DNA of 64,000 nt from Clostridiales bacterium (GCA_021204085.1 JAJPZY010000144.1:1-64000), one strand, 5' to 3'. Counted from the stretch's first letter, positions 51,152-61,619 are shown. The notes: generated by a model from the sequence alone, not told the origin. Program-made: numbers and translations.

Positions 51152-52345
51152 TCATACTACGATCTTCTGCGCATCCGAAAAGTTCCGTTTGGAATAGAGG
51201 AAAACCGCATCCTTCTCCTTCAGGACGGTAGAGCCTGACGGAACAATCGCCTTTCCGTCCCGCCGAATCATGACGATCAGCGTTTGCCGGGAAATATCCA
51301 GATTACGGATTTCCTGTCCTACCCACCGATGTCTCTCATTCAGCACGATCTCTTTCAGGGTAAGGCCGACATCCCCTTTACCGCCTTCTGCCCCGAGAAT
51401 GATCACATCCCCGTCAAGAATGACGGTATCTCCCTTCGGAACGATCGTATCTTCCTCGCGCTGAATCACGGCGAGAATCAGTCCGGGCGGCAGCGGCAGA
51501 TCCATGACTTGCCGGTTCGTCCACGGATGTTCACCTGACACATGAAGACGTATAAACCTCAGTTCCTCCTCCATCAGATAATCCGCAGACTGTTTTAAGA
51601 TCGTATACTGTTCCACGAAGCCGGCAGACAAAATACCGGTAGGAATCGCCACCATGCCAACACCGAGGAATGTAATGATAATACCCAGAATACGCCCTGC
51701 GACAGTTACCGGATAAATATCCCCGTAGCCCACCGTCAGCAGTGTGGATACCGCCCACCAGAAGCCCGAAAAAGCATTCTGGAATACATCCGGCTGAGCA
51801 TTATGCTCCAAGCTGTACATGCACAGCGAAGAGGCAATCATCAGGACCAATATAATAAACACGGACGACGCAATCTGATCTTTCTTTCGTTTCAGAACAT
51901 CACCGATCACATTCAGCGCATCAGAGTAAGCATTAACACGAAACAGCCGAAGGATACGGACCACACGAAACATACGGAACGCCACCACTCCCGCCGGAAA
52001 CATAATCGGCAGATAAAACGGAAGAAATGAGAGCAGGTCAATCACACCATTAAAAGACAGCATATATTTGAGTCTGGATTTCCCTTCACTGATCCCGCGA
52101 TAAAGGTAATTCGCCGTCCAGACTCGAAGAACATATTCCACCGTGAAACCCACAACGGTGACCGCTTCCAGGATCGACAACACATCCAAATACTGTTCGG
52201 ATACGTCAAATGTCTCAAATATTGCAATAAAGAGATTCAATAATATCGCAGCTGTGATCAGGACATCAAAGAGCCTGCTCATGAAATCTCCCGCATATCC
52301 GATCTGTATAATTTCAAAAACCCGCTTTTTCTTTTCTTCTATCAT
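51152..52345 (-). CDS. Voltage-gated potassium channel-like protein with C-terminal TrkA-C/RCK-C type domains
   Basis: S4-like RMFRVVRILRLFRV; filter STLLTVGYGDIYPVT; two beta-rich repeats after the pore. Confidence 0.88.
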   Translation of the reverse strand: MIEEKKKRVFEIIQIGYAGDFMSRLFDVLITAAILLNLFIAIFETFDVSEQYLDVLSILEAVTVVGFTVEYVLRVWTANYLYRGISEGKSRLKYMLSFNGVIDLLSFLPFYLPIMFPAGVVAFRMFRVVRILRLFRVNAYSDALNVIGDVLKRKKDQIASSVFIILVLMIASSLCMYSLEHNAQPDVFQNAFSGFWWAVSTLLTVGYGDIYPVTVAGRILGIIITFLGVGMVAIPTGILSAGFVEQYTILKQSADYLMEEELRFIRLHVSGEHPWTNRQVMDLPLPPGLILAVIQREEDTIVPKGDTVILDGDVIILGAEGGKGDVGLTLKEIVLNERHRWVGQEIRNLDISRQTLIVMIRRDGKAIVPSGSTVLKEKDAVFLYSKRNFSDAQKIVV

Positions 52346-52426
52346 TCGACTATTCTACATAAAGTGTCGCCCGCGATACTTCCCGCGGGCGACTGTACGG
52401 CAAACATTCTTCCGGTTATAATATCA

Positions 52427-53617
52427 TTACTTCACTAAAGCCACTGTATCTCTGGCAATCGCCAGTTCCTCATTCGTCGGGATTACGCAGACCTTAACCT
52501 TCGAATCCGGAGTAGAAATAACCAGGTCCTCGCCGCGCTTTTTATTGGCTTCCTCATCCAGAGTAATTCCAAGATATCCCAGATACTCACAGACTTTTTT
52601 GCGAACGGTCGGAGCGTTCTCGCCGATACCTGCGGTAAACGCGATCGCATCCACACCATTCAAAGCAGCCACATAAGAGCCGATATACTTCGCCACACGA
52701 TAACTGAAGACCTCAATGGCAGCCGCGCAAAGCTCATTGCCGTTGTTCATGCCCTCTTCCAGATCACGGAAATCGCTGGAAACCTTTGAAATACCCTGCA
52801 CGCCGGACTTCTTATTCAGTACATTCATAACGCCCGCGATATCCAGATTTTCCTTCTTCGCAATGAACTCCATGATCGCCGGATCAATATCTCCGGAGCG
52901 GGTACCCATAACAAGACCCTCCAGCGGAGTCAGTCCCATTGAGGTGTCTACACACTTGCCATCCTTCACTGCACTGATCGACGCGCCGTTGCCCAGGTGA
53001 GCAACAATGATTTTGGAGTTGCCCAGATCCATGCCGAGGAACTCAGCCATATGCTTGGATACAAAACTGTGGCTGGTGCCATGGAAGCCGTATCTGCGGA
53101 CTTTATACTTCTCATAATATTCATAAGGAAGGCCATAGAGATATGCTTTTTCCGGCATCGTCTGATGGAAAGCGGTGTCGAAAACGCCTACCATCGGTAC
53201 ATCCGGCATCAGCTCTTTGCAGGCATTGATGCCGATCAGGTTCGCCGGATTATGAAGCGGAGCCAGATCATTACACTCTTCTACTGCCGCAAGCATCTCA
53301 TCCGTAATCAGAGCGGAAGATGCAAACTTCTCACCGCCGTGAACAACACGATGTCCGACTGCTCCGACCTCTTTCAGATCCTTGATTGCTCCGGTCTTCT
53401 CATTCACCAGTGCATCCAGCACAAGCTGAATCGCTTCCTTGTGTGTCGGCATTGCTGCATCCGTAATCTCCTTATCAAGTCCGGCCTTCTGGTAGGTAAG
53501 ACGCCCGTCGATACCGATTCTCTCGCAGAGTCCCTTCGCCAAAACAGATTCTGTCTCAGAGTCAATCAGCTGATATTTCAGTGATGAGCTGCCGCAGTTA
53601 ATAACTAATACATTCAT
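52427..53617 (-). CDS. ackA: Acetate kinase
   Basis: MNVLVINCGSSSLKYQLIDSETESVLAKGLCERIG; HLGNGASISAVKDGKCVDTSMGLTPLEGLVMGTRSGDIDP. Confidence 0.98.
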   Translation of the reverse strand: MNVLVINCGSSSLKYQLIDSETESVLAKGLCERIGIDGRLTYQKAGLDKEITDAAMPTHKEAIQLVLDALVNEKTGAIKDLKEVGAVGHRVVHGGEKFASSALITDEMLAAVEECNDLAPLHNPANLIGINACKELMPDVPMVGVFDTAFHQTMPEKAYLYGLPYEYYEKYKVRRYGFHGTSHSFVSKHMAEFLGMDLGNSKIIVAHLGNGASISAVKDGKCVDTSMGLTPLEGLVMGTRSGDIDPAIMEFIAKKENLDIAGVMNVLNKKSGVQGISKVSSDFRDLEEGMNNGNELCAAAIEVFSYRVAKYIGSYVAALNGVDAIAFTAGIGENAPTVRKKVCEYLGYLGITLDEEANKKRGEDLVISTPDSKVKVCVIPTNEELAIARDTVALVK

Positions 53618-53676
53618 GATGTGTTCTCCCTTCGGTTTAAAGTATGTCTCATAAGGCAAAATATGCCTACGCTTCT

Positions 53677-53704
53677 ATTATAGACAAATTCAGGCGGAGT
53701 GCAA
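53677..53704 (-). promoter_or_regulatory. Candidate sigma-A promoter for ackA
   Basis: Minus strand TTGCAC-16 nt-TATAAT. Confidence 0.6.
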
Positions 53705-53820
53705 GTGATTTTGACGATTTTTCACAAGCAGATCATGAATTCTTTGTGCATGTTGATATTTTTTTAACGCACTTCATATCACCCTGACATCCCATCTGAA
53801 ATCGTTGCCGGTTTTAACGC

Positions 53821-53855
53821 AGAAAGAAGAGCCGCCATACGACAGCTCTTCTTTC
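53821..53855 (-). terminator. Terminator-like hairpin downstream of sugar ABC permeases
   Basis: AGAAAGAAGAGC...GCTCTTCTTTCT. Confidence 0.6.
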
Positions 53856-53897
53856 TTTATAAACAATGCTTTTGTTCCAAAATTCTTATACAATCCC

Positions 53898-54743
53898 TTA
53901 CTTAACAGCACCGGTAAGACCTTCTGCGAACTGCTTCTGCAGAACGAAGAATACGATCATAGTCGGAATGGAGCAGAACAGAACGCCCATCATCAGCACA
54001 CCATAGTCAATGGAATATCCGCTTGACAGGTTTGCGATCAGCATCGGCATCGTCTGAGAGTCGGTCTGTGTCAAAACTACTTTCGGCCACAGGTATGCGT
54101 TCCATGCATTCATGAACGTGATAACTGCTGCTGCTGCATACGTAGATTTCATCATCGGCATGTACATGCGGATGAAGATTCCAAACTCTCTCAACCCATC
54201 GATACGCGCTGCCTCCATCGTGTCAATCGGGAAGTTACGCGAATTGTTTCGGAAGAACATGATCAAAAACGGTGTCGAAATAGACGGAAGGATGAAGCCC
54301 CATACAGAGTTCAGCAGTCCGGCTGTGGACATCATCTTGAACAGCGGGATCATCGTTGCTACCTGCGGAACCATCATAGCCAGAAGCAGGATGGTAAATA
54401 CGGTATCTTTTCCCTTATCATGATAAAGCTCAAATCCGAATCCGGCCAGAGAGCAGACAAACAATGCAAGTAATGTCTGTACGACCGCATATAAAAGGGA
54501 GTTGCCCATCGCGCCCCAGAGATTCTGGCTGGAAACCAGATTCTGGAAATTCTGCAAAGCATAAGTTCCCGGAAGGATACGTCCGCGTGCTACTTCAATC
54601 GACTGATTGGTAGCTGCTGAAATCATCCAGTAGAATGGGAATACCGAAATAAATGATACGATGATCAGGAATACATAGGTCGGAGCAAGCCGACGCTGAA
54701 TCATAGATTTATTCTTTTTTCTTTTCTCAGTCACGCGTATCAC
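53898..54743 (-). CDS. Carbohydrate ABC transporter permease (MalG type)
   Basis: EAARIDGLREFGIFIRMYMPMMKSTYAAAAVITFMNAWNAYLWP. Confidence 0.93.
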   Translation of the reverse strand: MIRVTEKRKKNKSMIQRRLAPTYVFLIIVSFISVFPFYWMISAATNQSIEVARGRILPGTYALQNFQNLVSSQNLWGAMGNSLLYAVVQTLLALFVCSLAGFGFELYHDKGKDTVFTILLLAMMVPQVATMIPLFKMMSTAGLLNSVWGFILPSISTPFLIMFFRNNSRNFPIDTMEAARIDGLREFGIFIRMYMPMMKSTYAAAAVITFMNAWNAYLWPKVVLTQTDSQTMPMLIANLSSGYSIDYGVLMMGVLFCSIPTMIVFFVLQKQFAEGLTGAVK

Positions 54744-55638
54744 CTACTTTCATATTGATCAATGCCAGGATTGCCACCAGAATAAATACAAAGAACGACA
54801 TCGCAGTAGCGTAACCGAAGTTCGCAACACCGGTACCGAATGCGTTATTGTAAATGTAGTGGGACATGGTAATCGTGCTGTTAGCAGGACCGCCGTTTGT
54901 CAGGTTGACAGACTCATCGAACAACTGCAGTGTACCGTTGATGGACATGATAAATGTCATGATGATCGTGGGCTTCAGCAGCGGGCAGGTGATGCGGAAG
55001 AATGTCTGTCTTCCGTTTGCGCCGTCCACCTTGGCCGCCTCATACACGGAATACTCGATATTCTGCAGGCCGGCCAGATAGAACACCATGTTGTAACCGG
55101 TCCATCTCCAGAGAAGTGCCAGGATGATAACCATCTTTGCTGTTCCCGGAGTCCCCAGGAAATTGATCCCGGTGCTGATGATGTGAAGTTTGATCAGAAC
55201 TGTGTTGATCAGACCTTCGGTAGCAAACAGAGATTTAAAGATGATAGCGTATGAAACCAGTGATGTCGCACAGGGAAGAAATACGCAGGTACGGAATAAT
55301 CCCTTAAACTTTAAATCCTTATTGTTCAGCATCTGAGCCAATAAAATTGCAAGAATCAACATTACCGGAACCTGGATGCCCAGATACAGGAAAGTGTTTC
55401 CGATGGAACGGATAAACAGCTTATCCTGAAACATTCTTACATAGTTATTAAACAGTGAGTAACCCGCCTCTGTGTTCCAGACCATGGATGCGGATGAACC
55501 AGTCTTCAGCGACATGATAAACGCGCGAACCATCGGGTAAAAGCTCATTATCGCGATGAGTATAGTACCCGGCAGCAGCCAGATCCAACCGGCGATGGAC
55601 TGTTTAGCCAGAAGGCCAAGCCCCTTCTTCTTCTCCAA
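54727..55638 (-). CDS. Sugar ABC transporter permease (MalF type)
   Basis: YEAAKVDGANGRQTFFRITCPLLKPTIIMTFIMSINGTLQLFDE. Confidence 0.93.
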   Translation of the reverse strand: MEKKKGLGLLAKQSIAGWIWLLPGTILIAIMSFYPMVRAFIMSLKTGSSASMVWNTEAGYSLFNNYVRMFQDKLFIRSIGNTFLYLGIQVPVMLILAILLAQMLNNKDLKFKGLFRTCVFLPCATSLVSYAIIFKSLFATEGLINTVLIKLHIISTGINFLGTPGTAKMVIILALLWRWTGYNMVFYLAGLQNIEYSVYEAAKVDGANGRQTFFRITCPLLKPTIIMTFIMSINGTLQLFDESVNLTNGGPANSTITMSHYIYNNAFGTGVANFGYATAMSFFVFILVAILALINMKVGDTRD

Positions 55639-55736
55639 AATAAATCCTCCTTTACAAAGGAAAGCAGGGAAACGGAAAAACCATTCCCCCGCTTTGATAA
55701 TACTGTTATAAAGTTACCTGATTCAAACAACACCTA

Positions 55737-57119
55737 TCAGTCAAGACCCATCTCGAAACGAAGCTGGGACTCTGCAGTCTCAAGTTCAGAAACAAGGTCG
55801 CTGCCGTTGATCGCGTTAACGATTGCCGCTGCAAGATAGGTACGTGCAGTGTAATGATAATCACTCTGCTCTACAGTCGGAACGTTAGAGGTATACTCTG
55901 CGATCTGCTGATAAATCGGAGTATCATTGAAGTACTCAACACCCGCGCTGTATGTCTCGGAATTGCCGGCCGGAGCGTATGTAGTAACAACGCCGCCGTT
56001 GCTCAGAGCGCCATCATAAGTGATGGATGTGCCGGTCTCCTCATAGGAGCCGCCGCCGAAGGTGTAGGACAGGAAGTCTACAGCCAGATCATAGTTTGCG
56101 CAGTTCGCTGTGATGTACAGGGAAGAACCGCCGTTGGAAGCATAACCTTCCTCGCCGCTGATGGTCGGAAGAGTGGTGATCTCCCAGAGTCCGCTGTTCT
56201 CAGTTACGGTCTCGATGGTAGGAATGATCCAGTTACCATTGATGATACCTGCAACCTGATCGCCCTGGATAGCGGTGTTGGTGTACTCATCCCAGCTGTT
56301 CGGAAGAAGGAGGACATTGCGCTGTGCCATCTCAACGATGAGCTCGCAAACCTCAATCAGAGTCTCGTTCTCGGTGATGTACGGCTCGCCGTCTTTCCAC
56401 TGGGAAACGCCCTCAGCCTGAAGCATGATGTAAATCAGGTCATTGCCGTCGCCGTCCATGCAAAGCAGATACTTGCCGGTCGCGTCGTATACAGCCTCAC
56501 CGATATCCATGAACTCTTCCCATGAAACACCGGTCAGATCATCGATCGTGTAGCCGGCTGCCTCAAGAAGGTCAACACGATAAGCTGCAACACAGGTACT
56601 ACTGTCTACCGGCATGCCGTAATGCGTACCGTCAATCATGGAGTAGTCCAGTTTCTCAGCAGAGAAGCTGTCCCAGTCAACATCCGCATCGGCAATATCC
56701 TGCCATACATCCGGATAGTTGGTGTAATACTGGTTGAAAAAGTGATCCTGGAACAGGGTGATGTCCGGAAGCTGGTCATATGCGCTCTCGCCTGCGGTCG
56801 CCACGTTCGTGATCAGAGTCTCAATGTCGGAAGATCCGGACTGCTCTACAATATTCAGAACAAAATCAGGATCTACGTTTGTCTGGTAATCCTCAGCTGC
56901 TGCCTCAAGAGCCGGAATGTTGAAAGCAGTATCCCATGCGTACACGGTAAGCGTATGACCGTCAGAAGAACCGCCGGTCGAATCCGCCTCTGCTGTCGCG
57001 CTGCCGTCTGTCGTGTCAGCGTCAGAGGAACTGTCAGAGCTGCTGCCGCAGCCTGCCATTGCGCCCATAGATACTACAAGAGCACCTACGAGCATGATTG
57101 AAAGTACTTTCTTCTTCAT
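55737..57119 (-). CDS. Extracellular sugar-binding lipoprotein
   Basis: Lipobox VSMGAMAGCGSSSDSS; solute-binding protein length and context. Confidence 0.93.
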   Translation of the reverse strand: MKKKVLSIMLVGALVVSMGAMAGCGSSSDSSSDADTTDGSATAEADSTGGSSDGHTLTVYAWDTAFNIPALEAAAEDYQTNVDPDFVLNIVEQSGSSDIETLITNVATAGESAYDQLPDITLFQDHFFNQYYTNYPDVWQDIADADVDWDSFSAEKLDYSMIDGTHYGMPVDSSTCVAAYRVDLLEAAGYTIDDLTGVSWEEFMDIGEAVYDATGKYLLCMDGDGNDLIYIMLQAEGVSQWKDGEPYITENETLIEVCELIVEMAQRNVLLLPNSWDEYTNTAIQGDQVAGIINGNWIIPTIETVTENSGLWEITTLPTISGEEGYASNGGSSLYITANCANYDLAVDFLSYTFGGGSYEETGTSITYDGALSNGGVVTTYAPAGNSETYSAGVEYFNDTPIYQQIAEYTSNVPTVEQSDYHYTARTYLAAAIVNAINGSDLVSELETAESQLRFEMGLD

Positions 57120-57422
57120 GTTATTCCCTCCTCATGAATTTTAAATTGCGGTGCCAGAAATGCGTTGTGCAAAATATGTAAAATCCGCATTTTCTTCTGC
57201 ACCATGATATGCATATTATACCAGACACACCCGCAGGTATTGTGCGCAAATTTCTTTATAAACCACGCATTTTTCATCATTTATGGTCGTTTTGCATATT
57301 TTTCGATACAATTTCACGGTTTTTTCACAAGAATTCCCATATTATCTGACATTTCGATGTAAATTTTATTGGATTTCGGTTATTTCACGAAAAGAATCTT
57401 TTGTGTTTTTTGAGAATTCACA

Positions 57423-57448
57423 AAAGGGCTGATTACCAGCCCTTTTCC
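57423..57448 (-). terminator. Terminator hairpin whose stem overlaps the end of the AraC-family CDS
   Basis: AAAAGGGCTGgtaatCAGCCCTTTT; the loop contains the TAA stop. Confidence 0.75.
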
Positions 57449-58368
57449 ACCATAATATTAAATTGTGCCAGTCTGCTTTCAAAGTTCTCCGGCTGTTTTT
57501 TCCACTGATACGGTGATGTCCCCGTAATGCGTTTGAAATTCCGGTTGAAGGTTGATGTTGTTGTAAAACCAACCTTGATCGCAATCTCCTCCATCGAACT
57601 CCCGGTCTTGCGGATCAGGTCGCAGGCTTTTTTGATGCGCACCTGATTCAGGTACTCCACCGGCGTCATGCCGATATTTTCTTCAAACAGACGGCGAAAG
57701 TGAGATTCACTGACATGGCAGACCGCCGCAATCTCAGAAATCTTCATAGCCGCAGAATAGTTTTCCCGAATGTAGTCCAGCGCCGGACGTACCTGTTCAA
57801 ACCCGCTCCTTGCTTTTATCCCTTCCGGCATGGCGGCCGGTTCCGCATTGACCCTGGCAATGGCAACCAACAGCGACAGAGCCAACCCCCGGATACACTC
57901 CTTATAAAGAAGATCCCGCTTCTTCTCCATCTCATCCAGAATACCGTGAATCAGCATCGTCATCTCCGGCACAGTATCGCCGGCTCCCAAAAACGGTTTC
58001 CGGTTAATCTTCTCCAGCATTTTCTGCTGAAACAGGATATCATCCGGGTACATTGCCTGCAGAATCTTCTCCGGATCCACAAAAAGATACTCCCAATAGT
58101 TATCCATATTTCCGCTGCGCGTATCGTGCGGATAATTCGCCGGAATAATGGTAACCGTTCCGGTGGTATACGGAATGGAGGCATCCTCCAGGACCATAAC
58201 ACCCTCTCCGTCACGACAGACGCCAATCTCCATCAGATTGTGAAAATGCAGCCGGCCGTCATCAAATCCGTACTGGCGTTTCCAGCTTTCTCCCTGCAGG
58301 GCGATCAGAAACTCATCCCGGGGAATATCGTAGTATCTGAGTTCCATTCTGCCCTTTGTCTTCTTCAC
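57433..58368 (-). CDS. AraC family transcriptional regulator
   Basis: C-terminal MKISEIAAVCHVSESHFRRLFEENIGMTPVEYLNQVRIKKACDLIRKTGSSMEEIAIKVGFTTTSTFNRNFKRITGTSPYQWKK. Confidence 0.95.
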   Translation of the reverse strand: MKKTKGRMELRYYDIPRDEFLIALQGESWKRQYGFDDGRLHFHNLMEIGVCRDGEGVMVLEDASIPYTTGTVTIIPANYPHDTRSGNMDNYWEYLFVDPEKILQAMYPDDILFQQKMLEKINRKPFLGAGDTVPEMTMLIHGILDEMEKKRDLLYKECIRGLALSLLVAIARVNAEPAAMPEGIKARSGFEQVRPALDYIRENYSAAMKISEIAAVCHVSESHFRRLFEENIGMTPVEYLNQVRIKKACDLIRKTGSSMEEIAIKVGFTTTSTFNRNFKRITGTSPYQWKKQPENFESRLAQFNIMVEKGW

Positions 58369-58889
58369 TGGAGGAAAACCCGCTGCGGGTAGCGAAGCTT
58401 CAGGAAACGCAGCGTCTGCTCATCGAGATCGAGCAGAAGCTTGATTTTTTCATCATTTCTCTTGATGATCATCGTATAATAAGGAGTATTTTCCTCATAA
58501 GACGTATAATCATACTTCTTCAGCTTCTCTGTGCCGCCCTGTTTCTTATATTTGCGCACCAACTCATGGTCCGGAGGCGCCACCACCTCCAGATCCTTAT
58601 AATAGAGATACTGCTCATTTTTACGCCGACGCTTCCCCCGAATCACATCGACGGTAAAAGATTCATTTTCAAAAATATACTCATAAGACCGATCCGCATT
58701 GTAGTTATAAAAATAGTACAGCAAGACCAGCATAAACGCAGGAAAAAAGAATGCATTATCAAAAATAATTCCCATCAAAATAAAAATTACCGCGAATACG
58801 ATCATCAATCTGCTGAGAAGTTTTGAAAACTTTTTATTTTTACGGTGCACTTCTATTGTTATATTAAAATCCATTTTTAAACCATACAT
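58365..58889 (-). CDS. YcxB-like membrane protein
   Basis: Two hydrophobic segments near the N-terminus, soluble C-terminal region; 4-nt overlap with the AraC gene. Confidence 0.7.
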   Translation of the reverse strand: MYGLKMDFNITIEVHRKNKKFSKLLSRLMIVFAVIFILMGIIFDNAFFFPAFMLVLLYYFYNYNADRSYEYIFENESFTVDVIRGKRRRKNEQYLYYKDLEVVAPPDHELVRKYKKQGGTEKLKKYDYTSYEENTPYYTMIIKRNDEKIKLLLDLDEQTLRFLKLRYPQRVFLQ

Positions 58890-58890
58890 T

Positions 58891-58937
58891 CCATGACGGG
58901 TCCGCCATCATCGCTAATCTGTGCGGATCCGCCATGG
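58891..58937. other. Fold-back hairpin between galE and the YcxB-like gene
   Basis: CCATGACGGGTCCGC / GCGGATCCGCCATGG pair with two G-U wobbles when read as RNA. Confidence 0.6.
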
Positions 58938-59028
58938 CCTTTCCTTAAATACCCCGGAACAAACTCCCCGTAATTATAAAGATGCCAGATCATCTATATA
59001 AAGGTATACTGTTATACTGAACAAAGGC

Positions 59029-60045
59029 TTACTCCGCATATCCGTTCGGATTATTGCTCTGCCATCTCCAGGAATCCGCACACATCTCCTCGATGCCGTA
59101 CTGCGCCTCCCAGCCAAGCTCTGCCTTCGCTTTTGCCGGATCGCAGTAGCACATGGCGATGTCTCCGGCACGGCGCGGCTTAATCTGGTAATTAATTGCA
59201 TGACCGCAGGCTTTCTCAAACGCATGAACGACCTGAAGAACGCTGTAACCGTTCCCTGTTCCCAGATTATAAATGGAAACGCCCTCTTTGTCCGCCAGCT
59301 TCTCAATCGCTTTTACGTGTCCGGCCGCCAGGTCTACGACATGAATATAATCCCGGACACCAGTACCGTCCGGCGTATCATAATCATCTCCGAACACACC
59401 CAGGCATTCCAGCTTCCCGATCGCCACCTGCGCTACATAAGGGAGAAGGTTGTTCGGGATCCCCTTCGGGTCCTCGCCGATCATCCCGCTCTTATGCGCG
59501 CCGATCGGGTTGAAATAACGCAGCAGTACTACATTCCACTCCGGATCAGAGGTATGGATATCCGTAAGGATCTGCTCCAGCATGCTCTTCGTCCATCCGT
59601 AAGGATTCGTGCAGGTGCCCTTCGGACACTCTTCCGTAATCGGAATCATGGCCGGATCCCCGTAAACCGTCGCGGAAGAACTGAAAATGATGTTCTTGCA
59701 GCCGTAGTTTCTCATCACGTCTGTCAGCACCAGTGTACCGCCGATGTTATTGTGATAATACTCAATCGGCTTCGCTACCGACTCTCCCACAGCCTTTAAT
59801 CCGGCAAAATGGATCACAGCCTCAATCTCGTTTTCCTCAAAAACCTTTGTCATCGCCTCACGGTCAAGGATATCCGCCTCATAAAACTTCAGCGTTTTTC
59901 CGGTGATCTCCTGCACCCGGTCCAGCGCTTTCTCGCTGGAATTATAAAGATTGTCTACAACGATCACGTCATATCCTGCATTTAAAAGTTCCACACATGT
60001 GTGGCTGCCGATGTAACCGGCGCCGCCTGTCACTAAGATAGTCAT
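59029..60045 (-). CDS. galE: UDP-glucose 4-epimerase
   Basis: [44 protein letters not shown]. Start trimmed from 60063. Confidence 0.97.
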   Translation of the reverse strand: MTILVTGGAGYIGSHTCVELLNAGYDVIVVDNLYNSSEKALDRVQEITGKTLKFYEADILDREAMTKVFEENEIEAVIHFAGLKAVGESVAKPIEYYHNNIGGTLVLTDVMRNYGCKNIIFSSSATVYGDPAMIPITEECPKGTCTNPYGWTKSMLEQILTDIHTSDPEWNVVLLRYFNPIGAHKSGMIGEDPKGIPNNLLPYVAQVAIGKLECLGVFGDDYDTPDGTGVRDYIHVVDLAAGHVKAIEKLADKEGVSIYNLGTGNGYSVLQVVHAFEKACGHAINYQIKPRRAGDIAMCYCDPAKAKAELGWEAQYGIEEMCADSWRWQSNNPNGYAE

Positions 60046-60128
60046 ATTTGCCTCCTCCTGCAAAATTCTATTGTTATATTAAGTTTCTTACTTCGCACAG
60101 AATGTTACAGCTATCCAAAAAATTTAAT

Positions 60129-61619
60129 TTATAAAATATCAATAAATCTCTGGAATGATTCTCGTCCTTCCGGCGTGCACTTGTACACACCCGCGTCCTC
60201 CAGAACTTTAACAAACACTTTTCCGATCTCGTCCTGCAGGATGGTTTCCACGTTCTCTTCTGTGAAAGTGTAAGCATCCTTAAAGGTGTCATACCAGTCG
60301 GCGTGTTTTTCCAGTGTCTCGTCCGTACGCAGGTCTTTTCCGGCCAGTATATACTCTGCCATGAGATCCATCTCGGATTTCAGGCGTGCCGGCAATACCG
60401 CCAGTCCCATGACCTCGATCAGGCCGATGTTCTCCTTCTTGATATGGTGCAGCTCCGCATGCGGATGATAAACGCCCAGCGGACACTCCTCCGTCGTAAT
60501 GTTGTTGCGAAGCGCCAGATCGAGCTCATACTTTCCGTCACGCATACGGGCAATCGGTGTGATCGTGTTGTGAGGCTCCCCATCGGTCTCGGCAAAAATA
60601 AATGCCTCCTCATCCGTATAAGAACGCCATTTTTTCAGAATATGATCCGCCAGGTCGATCACGCGCTCATCATCGTTTCCGCGGATGCGGATCACAGACA
60701 GCGGCCAGTGGACAATCCCCGCCTCAATATCCTCATACCCGGGAACGGCAAATGTTTTTTCCATCTCCGCCACTTCCATGGCAAAGGTGTAATGTCCGCC
60801 CTGGAAATGATCATGGCTTAAAATCGAACCGCCGACGATCGGCAGATCCGCATTCGAGCCCAGGAAATAATGCGGAAACTGCTTTACAAAATCAAAGAGC
60901 TTCCGGAACGCTGCGCGGTCAATCTTCATCGGTACATGTTCCCCGTTAAACACGATGCAGTGCTCATTGTAATACACGTAAGGTGAATACTGGAATCCCC
61001 ACTGACTGCCGTTGATGGTAATGGGAATAATCCTGTGATTCTGTCTGGCCGGGTGGTTCATTCTGCCGGCGTATCCTTCATTCTCCACACAGAGCTGACA
61101 TTTCGGATACGCAGACTGCTTCGCCAGCTTCGCCGCAGCAATCGCTTTCGGATCCTTTTCCGGCTTACTTAAGTTAATCGTAATATCAATGTCCCCGTAC
61201 TCAGACGGAGCCTTCCATTTCCGGTCTTTTGCAATGCGGTCTTTCCGGATATAGTTGGTCGCAACGCTGAACTTGTAATATGCATCCGTCGCCTGTTTGG
61301 GGCTGACCGCATAATTTTCCCGAAATGTGCGGATTACCTCAGACGGCCGCGGCGTCAGGCAATTCATCAGCTTCGTATCAAAAAGATCCCTCGAAACCAC
61401 ACCGCCATCCTTTAAAACGCCCGTCTCCAAAGCGTAATTCAGGATATGCGCGAGTGTGTCTGCCAGATCGATATCTGTGAAGTTTTCTTCCGGATCCTCA
61501 TAGTCATCTTTCTCCAGCACTTCCAGAATCTGGTTCGTGCTGTAGATCCGCTCCTCTTCCGGAATAAGTCCGGCTTCGATGCCATACTGGACGAGCTTTT
61601 TAATGTAAACATCTACCAT
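60129..61619 (-). CDS. galT: UDP-glucose-hexose-1-phosphate uridylyltransferase (Firmicutes type)
   Basis: YPKCQLCVENEGYAGRMNHPARQNHRIIPI; LPIVGGSILSHDHFQGGHYTFAME. Confidence 0.95.
   Translation of the reverse strand: MVDVYIKKLVQYGIEAGLIPEEERIYSTNQILEVLEKDDYEDPEENFTDIDLADTLAHILNYALETGVLKDGGVVSRDLFDTKLMNCLTPRPSEVIRTFRENYAVSPKQATDAYYKFSVATNYIRKDRIAKDRKWKAPSEYGDIDITINLSKPEKDPKAIAAAKLAKQSAYPKCQLCVENEGYAGRMNHPARQNHRIIPITINGSQWGFQYSPYVYYNEHCIVFNGEHVPMKIDRAAFRKLFDFVKQFPHYFLGSNADLPIVGGSILSHDHFQGGHYTFAMEVAEMEKTFAVPGYEDIEAGIVHWPLSVIRIRGNDDERVIDLADHILKKWRSYTDEEAFIFAETDGEPHNTITPIARMRDGKYELDLALRNNITTEECPLGVYHPHAELHHIKKENIGLIEVMGLAVLPARLKSEMDLMAEYILAGKDLRTDETLEKHADWYDTFKDAYTFTEENVETILQDEIGKVFVKVLEDAGVYKCTPEGRESFQRFIDIL

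Noticed and set aside
50865-51155. Minus-strand ORF of 96 aa in the rpmF-channel gap as a YceD remnant
   Set aside because: No DUF177-like C-terminal motif; composition looks non-coding.
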